This document shows positions 31,432 to 39,024 of a stretch of DNA of 64,000 bases, piece by piece. Origin of the DNA: Pseudomonas sp. (GTDB lineage: Bacteria > Pseudomonadota > Gammaproteobacteria > Pseudomonadales > Pseudomonadaceae); NCBI RefSeq assembly GCF_017744435.1, contig NZ_JAGIBG010000003.1:1-64000 (forward strand), given 5' to 3'. The notes under the pieces were generated by a model. It was given only the letters and a program-made list of their open reading frames with translations, was not told where the DNA came from and made no database searches. Position numbers and translations under genes: made by a program. Within the stretch, counting starts at the first letter, position 1; every line of letters begins with the position of its first letter.

Positions 31432-32511
31432 CTACCACCGCATCCGCACCCCAAGGCTGCCAATCAGCCCATTGATGTCGTTGCCATCCACATCACTGCT
31501 GTAATCGGCACTGACAAACAGCGCCACCGTCGGTGTCACCCGCGCCACCAACCCCAAGCCCAATTCCACCGTGGTCGAATAGCGCGAGCTGGAGATCTTG
31601 TCGACCTGGTCCAGCTTCACATCGTTGCCATCGTTGAAGTCATACCAGACGTTGGTCCGCACATAGGGTTCGATCGGCATGCCTTTCACATCGTAGCGTC
31701 CGGACAACTTGGCACCGACCCGGCCGCTCCAGCTGGGCTGGCTGTCGAACGCCTTCAAGGTCTCTGCCTGCACCTGGTTGCCCGGGAAGAACTGCTGGTT
31801 GATCAACTGCGCCTGGGGCTCGATGACCCAGCCACCCCCCAGGCCGATCGGGTAACCGCCTTCCAGCGAAAAGGTCATCGCATGGCCGCTGTCATCCAGG
31901 CGCTGGCCATTGTCGTCGCGGCCCATCACTTCGATGCGCGAGCCCATGGCCACGGCATCCAGGTGCCAGCCCTGTTCATGGGTCATGCTCCAGTACACCC
32001 CCAGGCTCTCGCCACTGAGGTTGACCGCGTTGCGCTGCTGATCCCCCAGCAACGGCCGCACACCGTTGAAGCTGCTCTGCAGGTTGTTGTGCCCCACGAA
32101 AATCCCCGCACGGTGGACGTTGCCATCGGCGGTTTCACGCACGAACAGGTCCGGGCCGATCATCAATTGCTGGCTGGGCGCTTCCAGTTGCTCTGGCATC
32201 CGCGCGCCAGGTTGCGGTGTGGCACCCGGGAAGAACTGTGCCCACTGGCCGCCCACCAGGTCGGGTGCCGGCAGGGTGTGCCGCTCGCCCATCTTCTCGC
32301 TGAAGGCGTTCAGCGTTCCCATGTTCAGGCCGCTGGCGCTGACCGGGTCGAGCGACAACGTCGGCACCGTCGCTTGTTGCAGGTAGCTGGGGGAGATCGG
32401 ATCTTCCTGCAGTTCGAACGCGAAAGTTTCCACCGGGGTTGCCAGAAGCATCGACGTGGAAACCGCGTAGAAAATACGATCGAAGCGCAAGGGATTCGAG
32501 GTTCTTTTCAT
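31432..32511 (-). CDS. Autotransporter-domain outer-membrane beta-barrel protein without a passenger
   Basis: A 359-residue protein. An export signal is likely in the first 31 residues (IFYAVSTSMLLATPVETFA). The mature part, from about residue 90 on, resembles the C-terminal autotransporter barrel: alternating strands such as GIFVGHNNLQSSFNG, GVYWSMTHEQGWHLDAVAMG, FSLEGGYPIGLGGGWVIEPQ and EPYVRTNVWYDFNDG, and a terminal aromatic residue (LGVRMRW). Only about 60 residues precede the barrel, so there is no real passenger domain. AGAGGAGA lies before the chosen ATG 32511; the frame is open to 32631, but that would cover the leader hairpin. Function unknown; a pore or short surface protein is plausible. 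Confidence 0.78.
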   Translation of the reverse strand: MKRTSNPLRFDRIFYAVSTSMLLATPVETFAFELQEDPISPSYLQQATVPTLSLDPVSASGLNMGTLNAFSEKMGERHTLPAPDLVGGQWAQFFPGATPQPGARMPEQLEAPSQQLMIGPDLFVRETADGNVHRAGIFVGHNNLQSSFNGVRPLLGDQQRNAVNLSGESLGVYWSMTHEQGWHLDAVAMGSRIEVMGRDDNGQRLDDSGHAMTFSLEGGYPIGLGGGWVIEPQAQLINQQFFPGNQVQAETLKAFDSQPSWSGRVGAKLSGRYDVKGMPIEPYVRTNVWYDFNDGNDVKLDQVDKISSSRYSTTVELGLGLVARVTPTVALFVSADYSSDVDGNDINGLIGSLGVRMRW

Positions 32512-32590
32512 GGCGGATCTCCTCTGTTTTTTTGTGGTACAGCCCAAGGACCTGGCCTGCGCGTCACGAGCTGTACGACAAAAACAGAGG
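32512..32590 (-). promoter_or_regulatory. 5'-leader hairpin covering the Shine-Dalgarno of the autotransporter-like gene
   Basis: On the minus strand CCTCTGTTTTTGTCGTACAG (32590-32571) can pair with the inverted copy at 32542-32521, with a two-A bulge and one C/C mismatch, around a 28-base loop. The second arm ends in ACAGAGG, which is the first part of the AGAGGAGA ribosome site 9-16 bases before the ATG. Closed, the stem would hide the ribosome site; much of it is A-U, so it could melt with heat or be opened by a regulator. Confidence 0.55.
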
Positions 32591-32831
32591 GCGACCCAAA
32601 CCAGCACGCCAGCTTTCGCAGGCGCGAGCAAAGGCGCGAGCTAGAGGCCCGGCGCGAGTTTTTACATCTAGTGATAGTGTTCAGCTAAGGAGAGACCAGC
32701 GCTTGCGTCAAGAAAGCGTGAAAGGTCTGTTCAAACGCTGTGGCTGTCATTAACCCTTTGAATAATTGAGTTAATTTGTCGGGTATAGCGGGGATCGCTA
32801 TTTCTGTGGCACTGGCTATGCCGAATCATTG
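32591..32831. other. Intergenic region ahead of the autotransporter-like gene
   Basis: No gene is visible. The stretch must contain the promoter of the minus-strand gene at 32511 and the end of the glgA-glgX transcript. It is relatively AT-rich around 32740-32790, with an inverted repeat ATTAAC/GTTAAT (32749-32775, 15-base spacer) and a small AGCG/CGCT hairpin near 32790. A clear intrinsic terminator is not seen. Confidence 0.4.
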
Positions 32832-33626
32832 TTACAACCTGACCTCCACGGCCAGTGGCAGATGGTCGGAAAGATGCGTCCAAGGTTTGTACCCCAGAAT
32901 CTGCGGCGCATGGCTATCGGCATTGCGCAGGTAGATGCGGTCCAGGCGCAGCAGCGGCAGGCGAGCGGGGTAGGTGCGGGCGAGCAGGCCGTGGTGGCGC
33001 TCGAAGGCCTCGTGCAGGTCGCGCTGCAGGCGCAGGGTGCGGTTGCCGTGTTGCTGCCAGTCGTTGAAGTCGCCGGCGATGATCACCGGCGCATCGGCAG
33101 GTAGCCCATCGAGCAACTGGCGCAGCAGCTGCAGCTGCTTCTGGCGGTGGCTTTCCAGCAGCGACAGGTGCACGCAGATGGCATGCACCTGTCGCTGGCC
33201 GGGGACGTCGAGGATGCAGTGCAACAAGCCGCGCCGCTCGGGGCCGGTGATCGACACGTCGAGGTTGCGGTGTTCGATGATCGGGTACTTGGACAGCAGT
33301 GCATTGCCGTGGTGGCCGTCGGGGTAGACCGCGTTGCGGCCGTAGGCGAAGTCGCTCCACATGCTGTCGGCGAGGAATTCGTACTGCGAGGTCTGTGGCC
33401 AGCCAGGGTAGCGGGCGGCATGGCGGTCGTGGCTGCCGAGTACTTCCTGAAGGAACACGATATCGGCCTGGGTGCTGCGCACCGCCTCGCGCAGCTCAGG
33501 CAGGATGAAGCGCCGGTTGAACACGGTGAAACCCTTGTGCGTGTTCACCGTCAGCACCCGCAGGCGTTTCACGGGAGGGGCCTGGCGGGTGCTGGCGAAA
33601 CCTGGGCTGCCGGCTTCGAGGTTCAC
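32832..33626 (-). CDS. Endonuclease/exonuclease/phosphatase-family protein
   Basis: A 264-residue metal-dependent phosphoesterase-fold protein. Conserved motifs are the Asn in LTVNTHKGF, the Glu in IVFLQEVLGSHD, NALLSKYPI, AGDFNDW, and the terminal LSDHLPLAVEV, so all usual catalytic residues are present. No signal peptide is seen. Family members cleave nucleic acid, phospholipids or inositol phosphates, and the substrate cannot be assigned. It lies 35 bases downstream of glgX and is probably the last gene of that operon. A direct role in glucan metabolism is not evident. Confidence 0.85.
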   Translation of the reverse strand: MNLEAGSPGFASTRQAPPVKRLRVLTVNTHKGFTVFNRRFILPELREAVRSTQADIVFLQEVLGSHDRHAARYPGWPQTSQYEFLADSMWSDFAYGRNAVYPDGHHGNALLSKYPIIEHRNLDVSITGPERRGLLHCILDVPGQRQVHAICVHLSLLESHRQKQLQLLRQLLDGLPADAPVIIAGDFNDWQQHGNRTLRLQRDLHEAFERHHGLLARTYPARLPLLRLDRIYLRNADSHAPQILGYKPWTHLSDHLPLAVEVRL

Positions 33627-33661
33627 GGTGACTCCTTCATAGTCGTTGAAGTCTGATGGGT

Positions 33662-35815
33662 TCAGTCTTCCTCGCGCTGCAACACCATCAACAGCAACGA
33701 CCGACCCTTGACCTCGAACGTGCTGTCGAACTGCAGGTGTTGCGGCTTGCGCATTTCTGGCCGGTCAGTATCGATCAGGCAGCTCCAGTACTCGCCTTCC
33801 GGCACGCTCGGCAGCTGGAACGGCACCACATCATGGTGTGCGTTGACGATCAGCAGCATGGTCGCCTCCGACCCGGGCCGTGCGATGCCACTGACCTGTG
33901 CGCGGCCATCGATCAGCATGCCCAGGCAGCGCCCGTGCGGGTCTTCCCACTGCTCCACGCTCATCTCGCTGCCATCCGGCGCCAGCCAGGTGACGTCCTT
34001 GACCCCGATCGCCTCATTGTAATCGCCCACCAGGAACCGCGAACGGCGCAGCACCGGGTAGGCCAGGCGCAGGCGGGTCAGGCGCTTGACGAAGGCCAGT
34101 AGCTCTTCGCCGTCCTGGTCCAGGTCCCAGTTGACCCAGCCGATCTCGCTGTCCTGGCAATAGGCGTTGTTGTTGCCGTGCTGGGTGCGGCTGAACTCGT
34201 CGCCGGCGACGATCATCGGCGTGCCCTGGGCCAGCAGCAGCGTGGCGAAGTAGTTGCGCATCTGGCGCATGCGCAGGGCGTTGACCTGCGGGTCGTCGGT
34301 AGGGCCTTCCACGCCGCAGTTCCACGACAGGTTGTTGTCGGTGCCGTCCTGGTTGTTCTCGTCGTTGTCTTCGTTGTGCTTGCTGTTGTACGACACCAGG
34401 TCGCGCAGGGTGAAGCCATCGTGGGCGGTGATGAAGTTGACCGAGGAGTACGGCCGGCGCCCGCGATTGTTGAACAGGTCGCCCGAAGCGGTCATGCGTG
34501 AGGCGAAATCGGCCAGCTGGCCCTCGTCGCCTTTCCAGAAGGCCCGTGCGGTATCGCGGAAGCGGTCGTTCCACTCGGCCCAGCCCGGTGCGAAGTTGCC
34601 CACCTGGTAGCCGCCAGGGCCGCAGTCCCAGGGTTCGGCGATCAGCTTGACCTGGCTGAGCATCGGGTCCTGGCGGCAGGCGACGAGGAAGCCGTGGCGC
34701 TCGCTGTAGCCTTCGTGGTAGCGGCCGAGGATGGTCGCCAGGTCGAATCGGAAACCGTCCACGCGCATTTCCCCGGCCCAGTAGCGCAGTGAATCGGTGA
34801 CCAGTTGCAGCACCCGCGGGTGGCTGAGGTCGAGGGTGTTGCCGGTACCGGAATCGTTGATGTAGAAGCGCTTGTCGTCGGGCATCAGCCGGTAGTACGA
34901 GGCGTTGTCGATGCCACGCATGGACAGGGTCGGGCCACGCTCGTTGCCTTCTGCGGTGTGGTTGTAGACCACGTCGAGGATCACCTCCAGGCCGGCGTCG
35001 TGCAGGTGCGCGACCATCTCCTTGAACTCGGCGATCTTGCCGCTGGCCAGGTAGCGCGGGTGCGGTGCAAAGAAGGCGATGCTGTTGTAGCCCCAGTAGT
35101 TGTTCAGGCCCTTCTCCAGCAGGTGCTGGTCGTTGACGAAGGCGTGGATCGGCAGCAGCTCGATGCTCGAAACGCCCAGGTCCTTGATGTGCTTGAGCAG
35201 CTCGTCGTTGGCCAGGCCGGCGAAAGTGCCGCGGAGTTTTTCCGGCACCGCCGGGTGGCGCATGCTGATGCCGCGGGTGTGGGCTTCGTAGATGATGGTG
35301 CGTTCCCAGGGTGTCTGCACCGGCTGGTCGCGGCCCCAGGTGAAGGCCGGGTCGATGACCTTGCATTTGGGCACGAAGGGCGCGCTGTCGCGTTCGTCGA
35401 ACGACAGGTCGCCGTCGGGGTGGCCGATGGTGTAGCCGAACAGCGCCTCGGACCATTTCAGGCTGCCGACCAGTTGCTTGGCATAGGGGTCGATCAGCAA
35501 TTTGTTGGGGTTGAAGCGGTGGCCGTTTTCCGGCTCGTAAGGGCCGTACACGCGGTAGCCGTAGACCAGCCCGGGATGAGCATCGGGCAGGTAGCCGTGG
35601 TAGATCTCGTCGGTGTACTCGGGCAGTTCGATGCGCTCGATTTCCTGCTCGCCGGTGGAGTCGAACAGGCACAGTTCGACCTTGGTGGCGTTGGCCGAGA
35701 ACAGGGCGAAGTTGACCCCCAGGCCGTCCCAGGTGGCGCCCAGGGGGAAGGGCAGGCCTTCGCGGATGCGCGACGGGGCGACGGAGCGGGTTTTCTTCGG
35801 GGTGCGGGGGCTCAT
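33662..35815 (-). CDS. glgX: Glycogen debranching enzyme (isoamylase type)
   Basis: A 717-residue GH13_11 enzyme that cleaves alpha-1,6 branches of limit dextrin. It has an N-terminal CBM48 (TWDGLGVNFALFSANATKVE) and a barrel with MRVDGFRFDLATILGR (nucleophile Asp), KLIAEPWDCGPGGYQVGNF (acid/base Glu) and NFITAHDGFTLRDLVSYN. A short basic N-terminus (MSPRTPKKTRS) precedes the CBM. It lies downstream of the DUF2934 gene, separated by a REP pair, in the minus-strand glgA-treZ-malQ-treY set. The chains it releases can feed TreY and MalQ. Confidence 0.95.
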   Translation of the reverse strand: MSPRTPKKTRSVAPSRIREGLPFPLGATWDGLGVNFALFSANATKVELCLFDSTGEQEIERIELPEYTDEIYHGYLPDAHPGLVYGYRVYGPYEPENGHRFNPNKLLIDPYAKQLVGSLKWSEALFGYTIGHPDGDLSFDERDSAPFVPKCKVIDPAFTWGRDQPVQTPWERTIIYEAHTRGISMRHPAVPEKLRGTFAGLANDELLKHIKDLGVSSIELLPIHAFVNDQHLLEKGLNNYWGYNSIAFFAPHPRYLASGKIAEFKEMVAHLHDAGLEVILDVVYNHTAEGNERGPTLSMRGIDNASYYRLMPDDKRFYINDSGTGNTLDLSHPRVLQLVTDSLRYWAGEMRVDGFRFDLATILGRYHEGYSERHGFLVACRQDPMLSQVKLIAEPWDCGPGGYQVGNFAPGWAEWNDRFRDTARAFWKGDEGQLADFASRMTASGDLFNNRGRRPYSSVNFITAHDGFTLRDLVSYNSKHNEDNDENNQDGTDNNLSWNCGVEGPTDDPQVNALRMRQMRNYFATLLLAQGTPMIVAGDEFSRTQHGNNNAYCQDSEIGWVNWDLDQDGEELLAFVKRLTRLRLAYPVLRRSRFLVGDYNEAIGVKDVTWLAPDGSEMSVEQWEDPHGRCLGMLIDGRAQVSGIARPGSEATMLLIVNAHHDVVPFQLPSVPEGEYWSCLIDTDRPEMRKPQHLQFDSTFEVKGRSLLLMVLQREED

Positions 35816-35863
35816 GGCGGTCCTCGATTGGCCGTGGTGGAGGGAGTGTTGCGGGGACCTGGG

Positions 35864-35961
35864 CCGGCCCCTTCGCGGGCGAGCCCGCTGTCACAGGTAC
35901 TGCACTGCGCTTGAGGTGGGTGCAATCCGTGTGGGAGCGGGTTTACCCGCGAAAGGGCCGG
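35864..35961. repeat. REP pair between DUF2934 gene and glgX
   Basis: Inverted REP cores with flanks GGCCGGCCCCTTCGCGGGC and GCGAAAGGGCCGG. One copy has CTGTCACAGG instead of CTCCCACAGG. It lies inside the minus-strand operon, 7 bases downstream of the DUF2934 stop. Confidence 0.9.
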
Positions 35962-35968
35962 AACAGGC

Positions 35969-36232
35969 TTAACCGGCAGTCGGCTTTTTCACTGCTCTGG
36001 GCTTCTTGGCAGCAGGCGTTTTCGCCGCAGGCAGGGCAGTCACCTTGGGCTCGGCAGGCGCCTTGGGCTTGGCCGGTGCCCGCTTGCGAGGTGCCGCCTT
36101 GGGTGCCAGCGCCTCGGCTTCGGCAAGCTTGCGGGCCATGTCCCAATGGCGCTCCTCTTGCCCCTCCGGCTTACCTTCCGATTCCCAGATCTGGTAAGCG
36201 AATTCGCGTACTCGTTTTTCTTCGACACTCAT
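35969..36232 (-). CDS. DUF2934 protein with basic Ala/Lys/Pro tail
   Basis: An 87-residue protein. Residues 1-40 (EEKRVREFAYQIWESEGKPE, then RHWDMARKLAEAEAL) are a DUF2934 domain, a short helical unit common next to glycogen and trehalose genes in Proteobacteria. Residues 41-87 form a low-complexity tail rich in Ala, Lys and Pro (KAAPRKRAPAKPKAP and similar), like histone-H1-type tails. AGGAG lies 7 bases before ATG 36232; a GTG three bases earlier is also open. It sits between treY and glgX. The role is unknown; the basic tail could bind nucleic acid or acidic partners. Confidence 0.8.
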   Translation of the reverse strand: MSVEEKRVREFAYQIWESEGKPEGQEERHWDMARKLAEAEALAPKAAPRKRAPAKPKAPAEPKVTALPAAKTPAAKKPRAVKKPTAG

Positions 36233-36249
36233 CACGACGCTCCTGAATG

Positions 36250-39024
36250 CTATGCATGTTCAATCAACAGGTTGACTGGAAATTGCGACAGAACCGCGCT
36301 CAACATCAGCTCCCTTGTAGGGCTGACAGCGGCCACACCGAAAAGTCCAGTCCAAGTGGCAGGCGACAAGGCAAACGGCAGGATCACCCGGGTGTCGTCC
36401 CAGTTCTGTGCCGGGATCAACGGTGAAGTGGCGCCGCCGAGCAGGCCGCTGGCCAGGCGCGGGGCGACGACGATGGCGCGTTGGCCTTCACCCAGGCGGG
36501 CGAAGGCGATGACCTGCTCGGCATGCCGGCCCTGCACGTTCAGCGGCAGGTAGGCGCCCCGGCGGAACAGCTCGGCATTGGCCTGGCGGCAGTCCAATAC
36601 CCGGGCGATCAGGGCCTGCTTGATGCGGCCGTCGCGCCAGTGCGCCAGCAGCTCGGCGGGCGCGGTGGCATCGTCCAGGGTGCGACGCCTGCAAGCGTAG
36701 TCGACAGCGCGGCGGTTGTCCGGGTCGACCAGACTGAAGTCCCAGTATTCGTTGCCCTGGTACAGGTCGGGTACACCCGGCACGGTCATGCGCAGCAGGC
36801 TCTGCACCAGGCCGTTGAGGGCACCGGGGCAGGCGATCAGCTGTGCGGCATCGGCCAATGACTGGCGCAGCTGCTGGTTTTCCCGATCCAGCAGCAGGCC
36901 GTCGACATAGGCGGCGCAGGCCGTTTCATAGGCCTCGTTCGGCGCGCTCCAGCTGCTGCGCAGCTTGGCTTCGCGCAGGGCCTTCTGCTGCCATTGGCGG
37001 ATGCGCTCGGCGTACTGGCGCAGTGCGTTGTCGTCGTGCAGGTCGAGGCTCAACGGCCAGCTGCCCAGCAACGTCTGCAACAGCAGCAGCTCATCGCCGG
37101 GGCTTGGCGCCACGCCGTCGTCCAGCTGTTCACGCAGCGGTGCGGCCAGCTCGCGCCAGTGCTCCACGCGGCTGGCCAACCAGGGCCCGCGCTCGCTCAG
37201 CACGGCCAGGCGCGCACGGCTGTCTTCGCCACGCTTGTGGTCGTGGGTGGCGGTGGCGAGCAGGTTGTCGGGGAAGTCGCGCAGGCGGCGCTGGGCCTCG
37301 TTATGGAAATGCTCGGGGCCGGCGCTGAAGCGCTCGGCCTCGAAGCCGACATCGTTGCGCGACAACAGCCGCGCCGAGCGATAGAAGGCGGTGTCCTCCA
37401 CGGCCTTGGCGGCACTGGGGGCGGTGAGCTGCTGGAAGCGCACACAGGCATGGCGCAGGTGTTTGCGCGGTTTGCCCGGTGGCAGCTGGCGCCAGGGCTG
37501 CCCGCCGAGCCACTGTTCGAGCTGGTCGAGCAGTGGCCAGTCGGCCTCCCCCAGGTCATGGCGGGCACTGCTCAGGGCCTGCTGGAAGAACCGTTCATCT
37601 TCGGCCGGGCGCCCGCAGGCATTGAAGTAGGTGCGATACACCGGGTAATGCGCGATCAGCGCCTGCAATGCGCGGCGAATGGCGCCGAGGGTCAGGTCGC
37701 GGGTCATCAGGTCGTCGCGGGCGACCTGCAACAGGGCCTGGGCCACGGATTCGCAGTCGCCGGCCAGGCTGGCATTGAGCACCAGGTGGCGCGCCAGGCG
37801 CACTTCCTCGGCGAAGTCGGGGCGTTCGCTGACGGTGGCCCACAGCTCGGTCAGCGGCGCCTCGCCGGCCGGGTCGTGCTGCAGCAGCGAGACCTGGTTC
37901 ATGAACTCGTAGCCGGTGGTGCCGTCGGTGAGCCAGTCGCGGTGCAGGTGTTCGTCGGCACCGAGGATCTTTTCCACGTAGATCGGGAAGTGTTCCAGCG
38001 CGGCCTGCAACGGGCGCCCGGCGAGCAGGCTGTCGACCCGGCGCCGCAGCTTGCGGCAATAGCCGCGCGGGTCGGCCAGGCCGTCGATATGGTCGATGCG
38101 CAGGCCGTCCACCAGGCCGCGCTCGATCAGCTCGAACAGCTTGGCGTGGGTCGCCTCGAACACCACGGCACGCTCCACCCGCAGGCCGCCGAGTTCGTTG
38201 ATGTCGAAGAAGCGCCGCCAGTTGATGTCATCGGCGGCGGTGCGCCAGCTGGCCAGGCGGTAGGTCTGGCGTTCGAGCAGCAGGTGCAGGCGCTTGAAGC
38301 CGTGTTCGCTGCGGCTGTCGAAGGCGACCAGGGCCGATTCCAGGTCCGCGCCTTCGCGCACCAGGCGTGCCAGCTCGGCGTGCAGGGGCAGGGCGTCTGC
38401 CAGTGGCTCAGGCGCCTCGCGCAGTGCGGTGAAATGCTCGGCCAGGGCCTTCAGCGCAGGCTCGGGGCTCTGCGCGAGGATCCAGCCATAGTCCAGCGGG
38501 CATATCGGGAAGCGGTGCTGGTAGTGGGCGATCTGCAGCAAGCCCGATTGCTTGTCGAATTGCAGCGGGATTTCGCCGTTCTTCAGCGCTGCGCCATAGT
38601 CGCTGCCAAGGAACGGCAGCAGCAACTGCCCGGCCAGCAGCGGATCGCTGGAATGCCACTGGATGTCGAAAAACTCCGCATGAGGGCTGCGCCGGCCCCA
38701 GGCCAGCAGGCTCTGCCACCAAGGGTTGTCGGCGCCACCCACGGCCATGTGGTTGGACACGGTGTCGAGGATCAGCCCCATGCCATGCTGGCGCAGCGCA
38801 GCCACCAGCCGTTGCAACGCGGCCTCGCCACCTAGCTCGGGGTTGACGCAGGTCGGGTCGACCACGTCGTAACCGTGGCGCGAGCCGGCGCGGGCCTTGA
38901 GGATCGGCGAGGCATACAGGTGGCTGATACCCAACTGGGCGAAATACGGCACCAGTGGCACGGCGTCATCGAGGCTGAAGTCGCTGTGAAATTGCAGGCG
39001 CAGGGTCGCGGTCAACGGCTTCAT
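36250..39024 (-). CDS. treY: Malto-oligosyltrehalose synthase
   Basis: A 924-residue GH13_26 enzyme that converts the reducing-end alpha-1,4 bond of a maltodextrin to an alpha,alpha-1,1 bond. Signature segments are TATLRLQFHSDFSLDDAVPL, YFAQLGISHLYASPILKARA, the nucleophile Asp in DGLRIDHIDGLADPRGYCRK, the Glu in IYVEKILGADEHL and TATHDHKRGEDSRARLAVLS. Its start overlaps the malQ stop by 4 bases (ATGA). TreZ, encoded two genes upstream, then releases trehalose. Length and motifs are complete. Confidence 0.95.
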   Translation of the reverse strand: MKPLTATLRLQFHSDFSLDDAVPLVPYFAQLGISHLYASPILKARAGSRHGYDVVDPTCVNPELGGEAALQRLVAALRQHGMGLILDTVSNHMAVGGADNPWWQSLLAWGRRSPHAEFFDIQWHSSDPLLAGQLLLPFLGSDYGAALKNGEIPLQFDKQSGLLQIAHYQHRFPICPLDYGWILAQSPEPALKALAEHFTALREAPEPLADALPLHAELARLVREGADLESALVAFDSRSEHGFKRLHLLLERQTYRLASWRTAADDINWRRFFDINELGGLRVERAVVFEATHAKLFELIERGLVDGLRIDHIDGLADPRGYCRKLRRRVDSLLAGRPLQAALEHFPIYVEKILGADEHLHRDWLTDGTTGYEFMNQVSLLQHDPAGEAPLTELWATVSERPDFAEEVRLARHLVLNASLAGDCESVAQALLQVARDDLMTRDLTLGAIRRALQALIAHYPVYRTYFNACGRPAEDERFFQQALSSARHDLGEADWPLLDQLEQWLGGQPWRQLPPGKPRKHLRHACVRFQQLTAPSAAKAVEDTAFYRSARLLSRNDVGFEAERFSAGPEHFHNEAQRRLRDFPDNLLATATHDHKRGEDSRARLAVLSERGPWLASRVEHWRELAAPLREQLDDGVAPSPGDELLLLQTLLGSWPLSLDLHDDNALRQYAERIRQWQQKALREAKLRSSWSAPNEAYETACAAYVDGLLLDRENQQLRQSLADAAQLIACPGALNGLVQSLLRMTVPGVPDLYQGNEYWDFSLVDPDNRRAVDYACRRRTLDDATAPAELLAHWRDGRIKQALIARVLDCRQANAELFRRGAYLPLNVQGRHAEQVIAFARLGEGQRAIVVAPRLASGLLGGATSPLIPAQNWDDTRVILPFALSPATWTGLFGVAAVSPTRELMLSAVLSQFPVNLLIEHA

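Noticed and set aside
32749..32775. ATTAAC...GTTAAT inverted repeat as an operator
   Set aside because: Short arms with a 15-base spacer in an AT-rich stretch, no regulator gene nearby; too weak to call.
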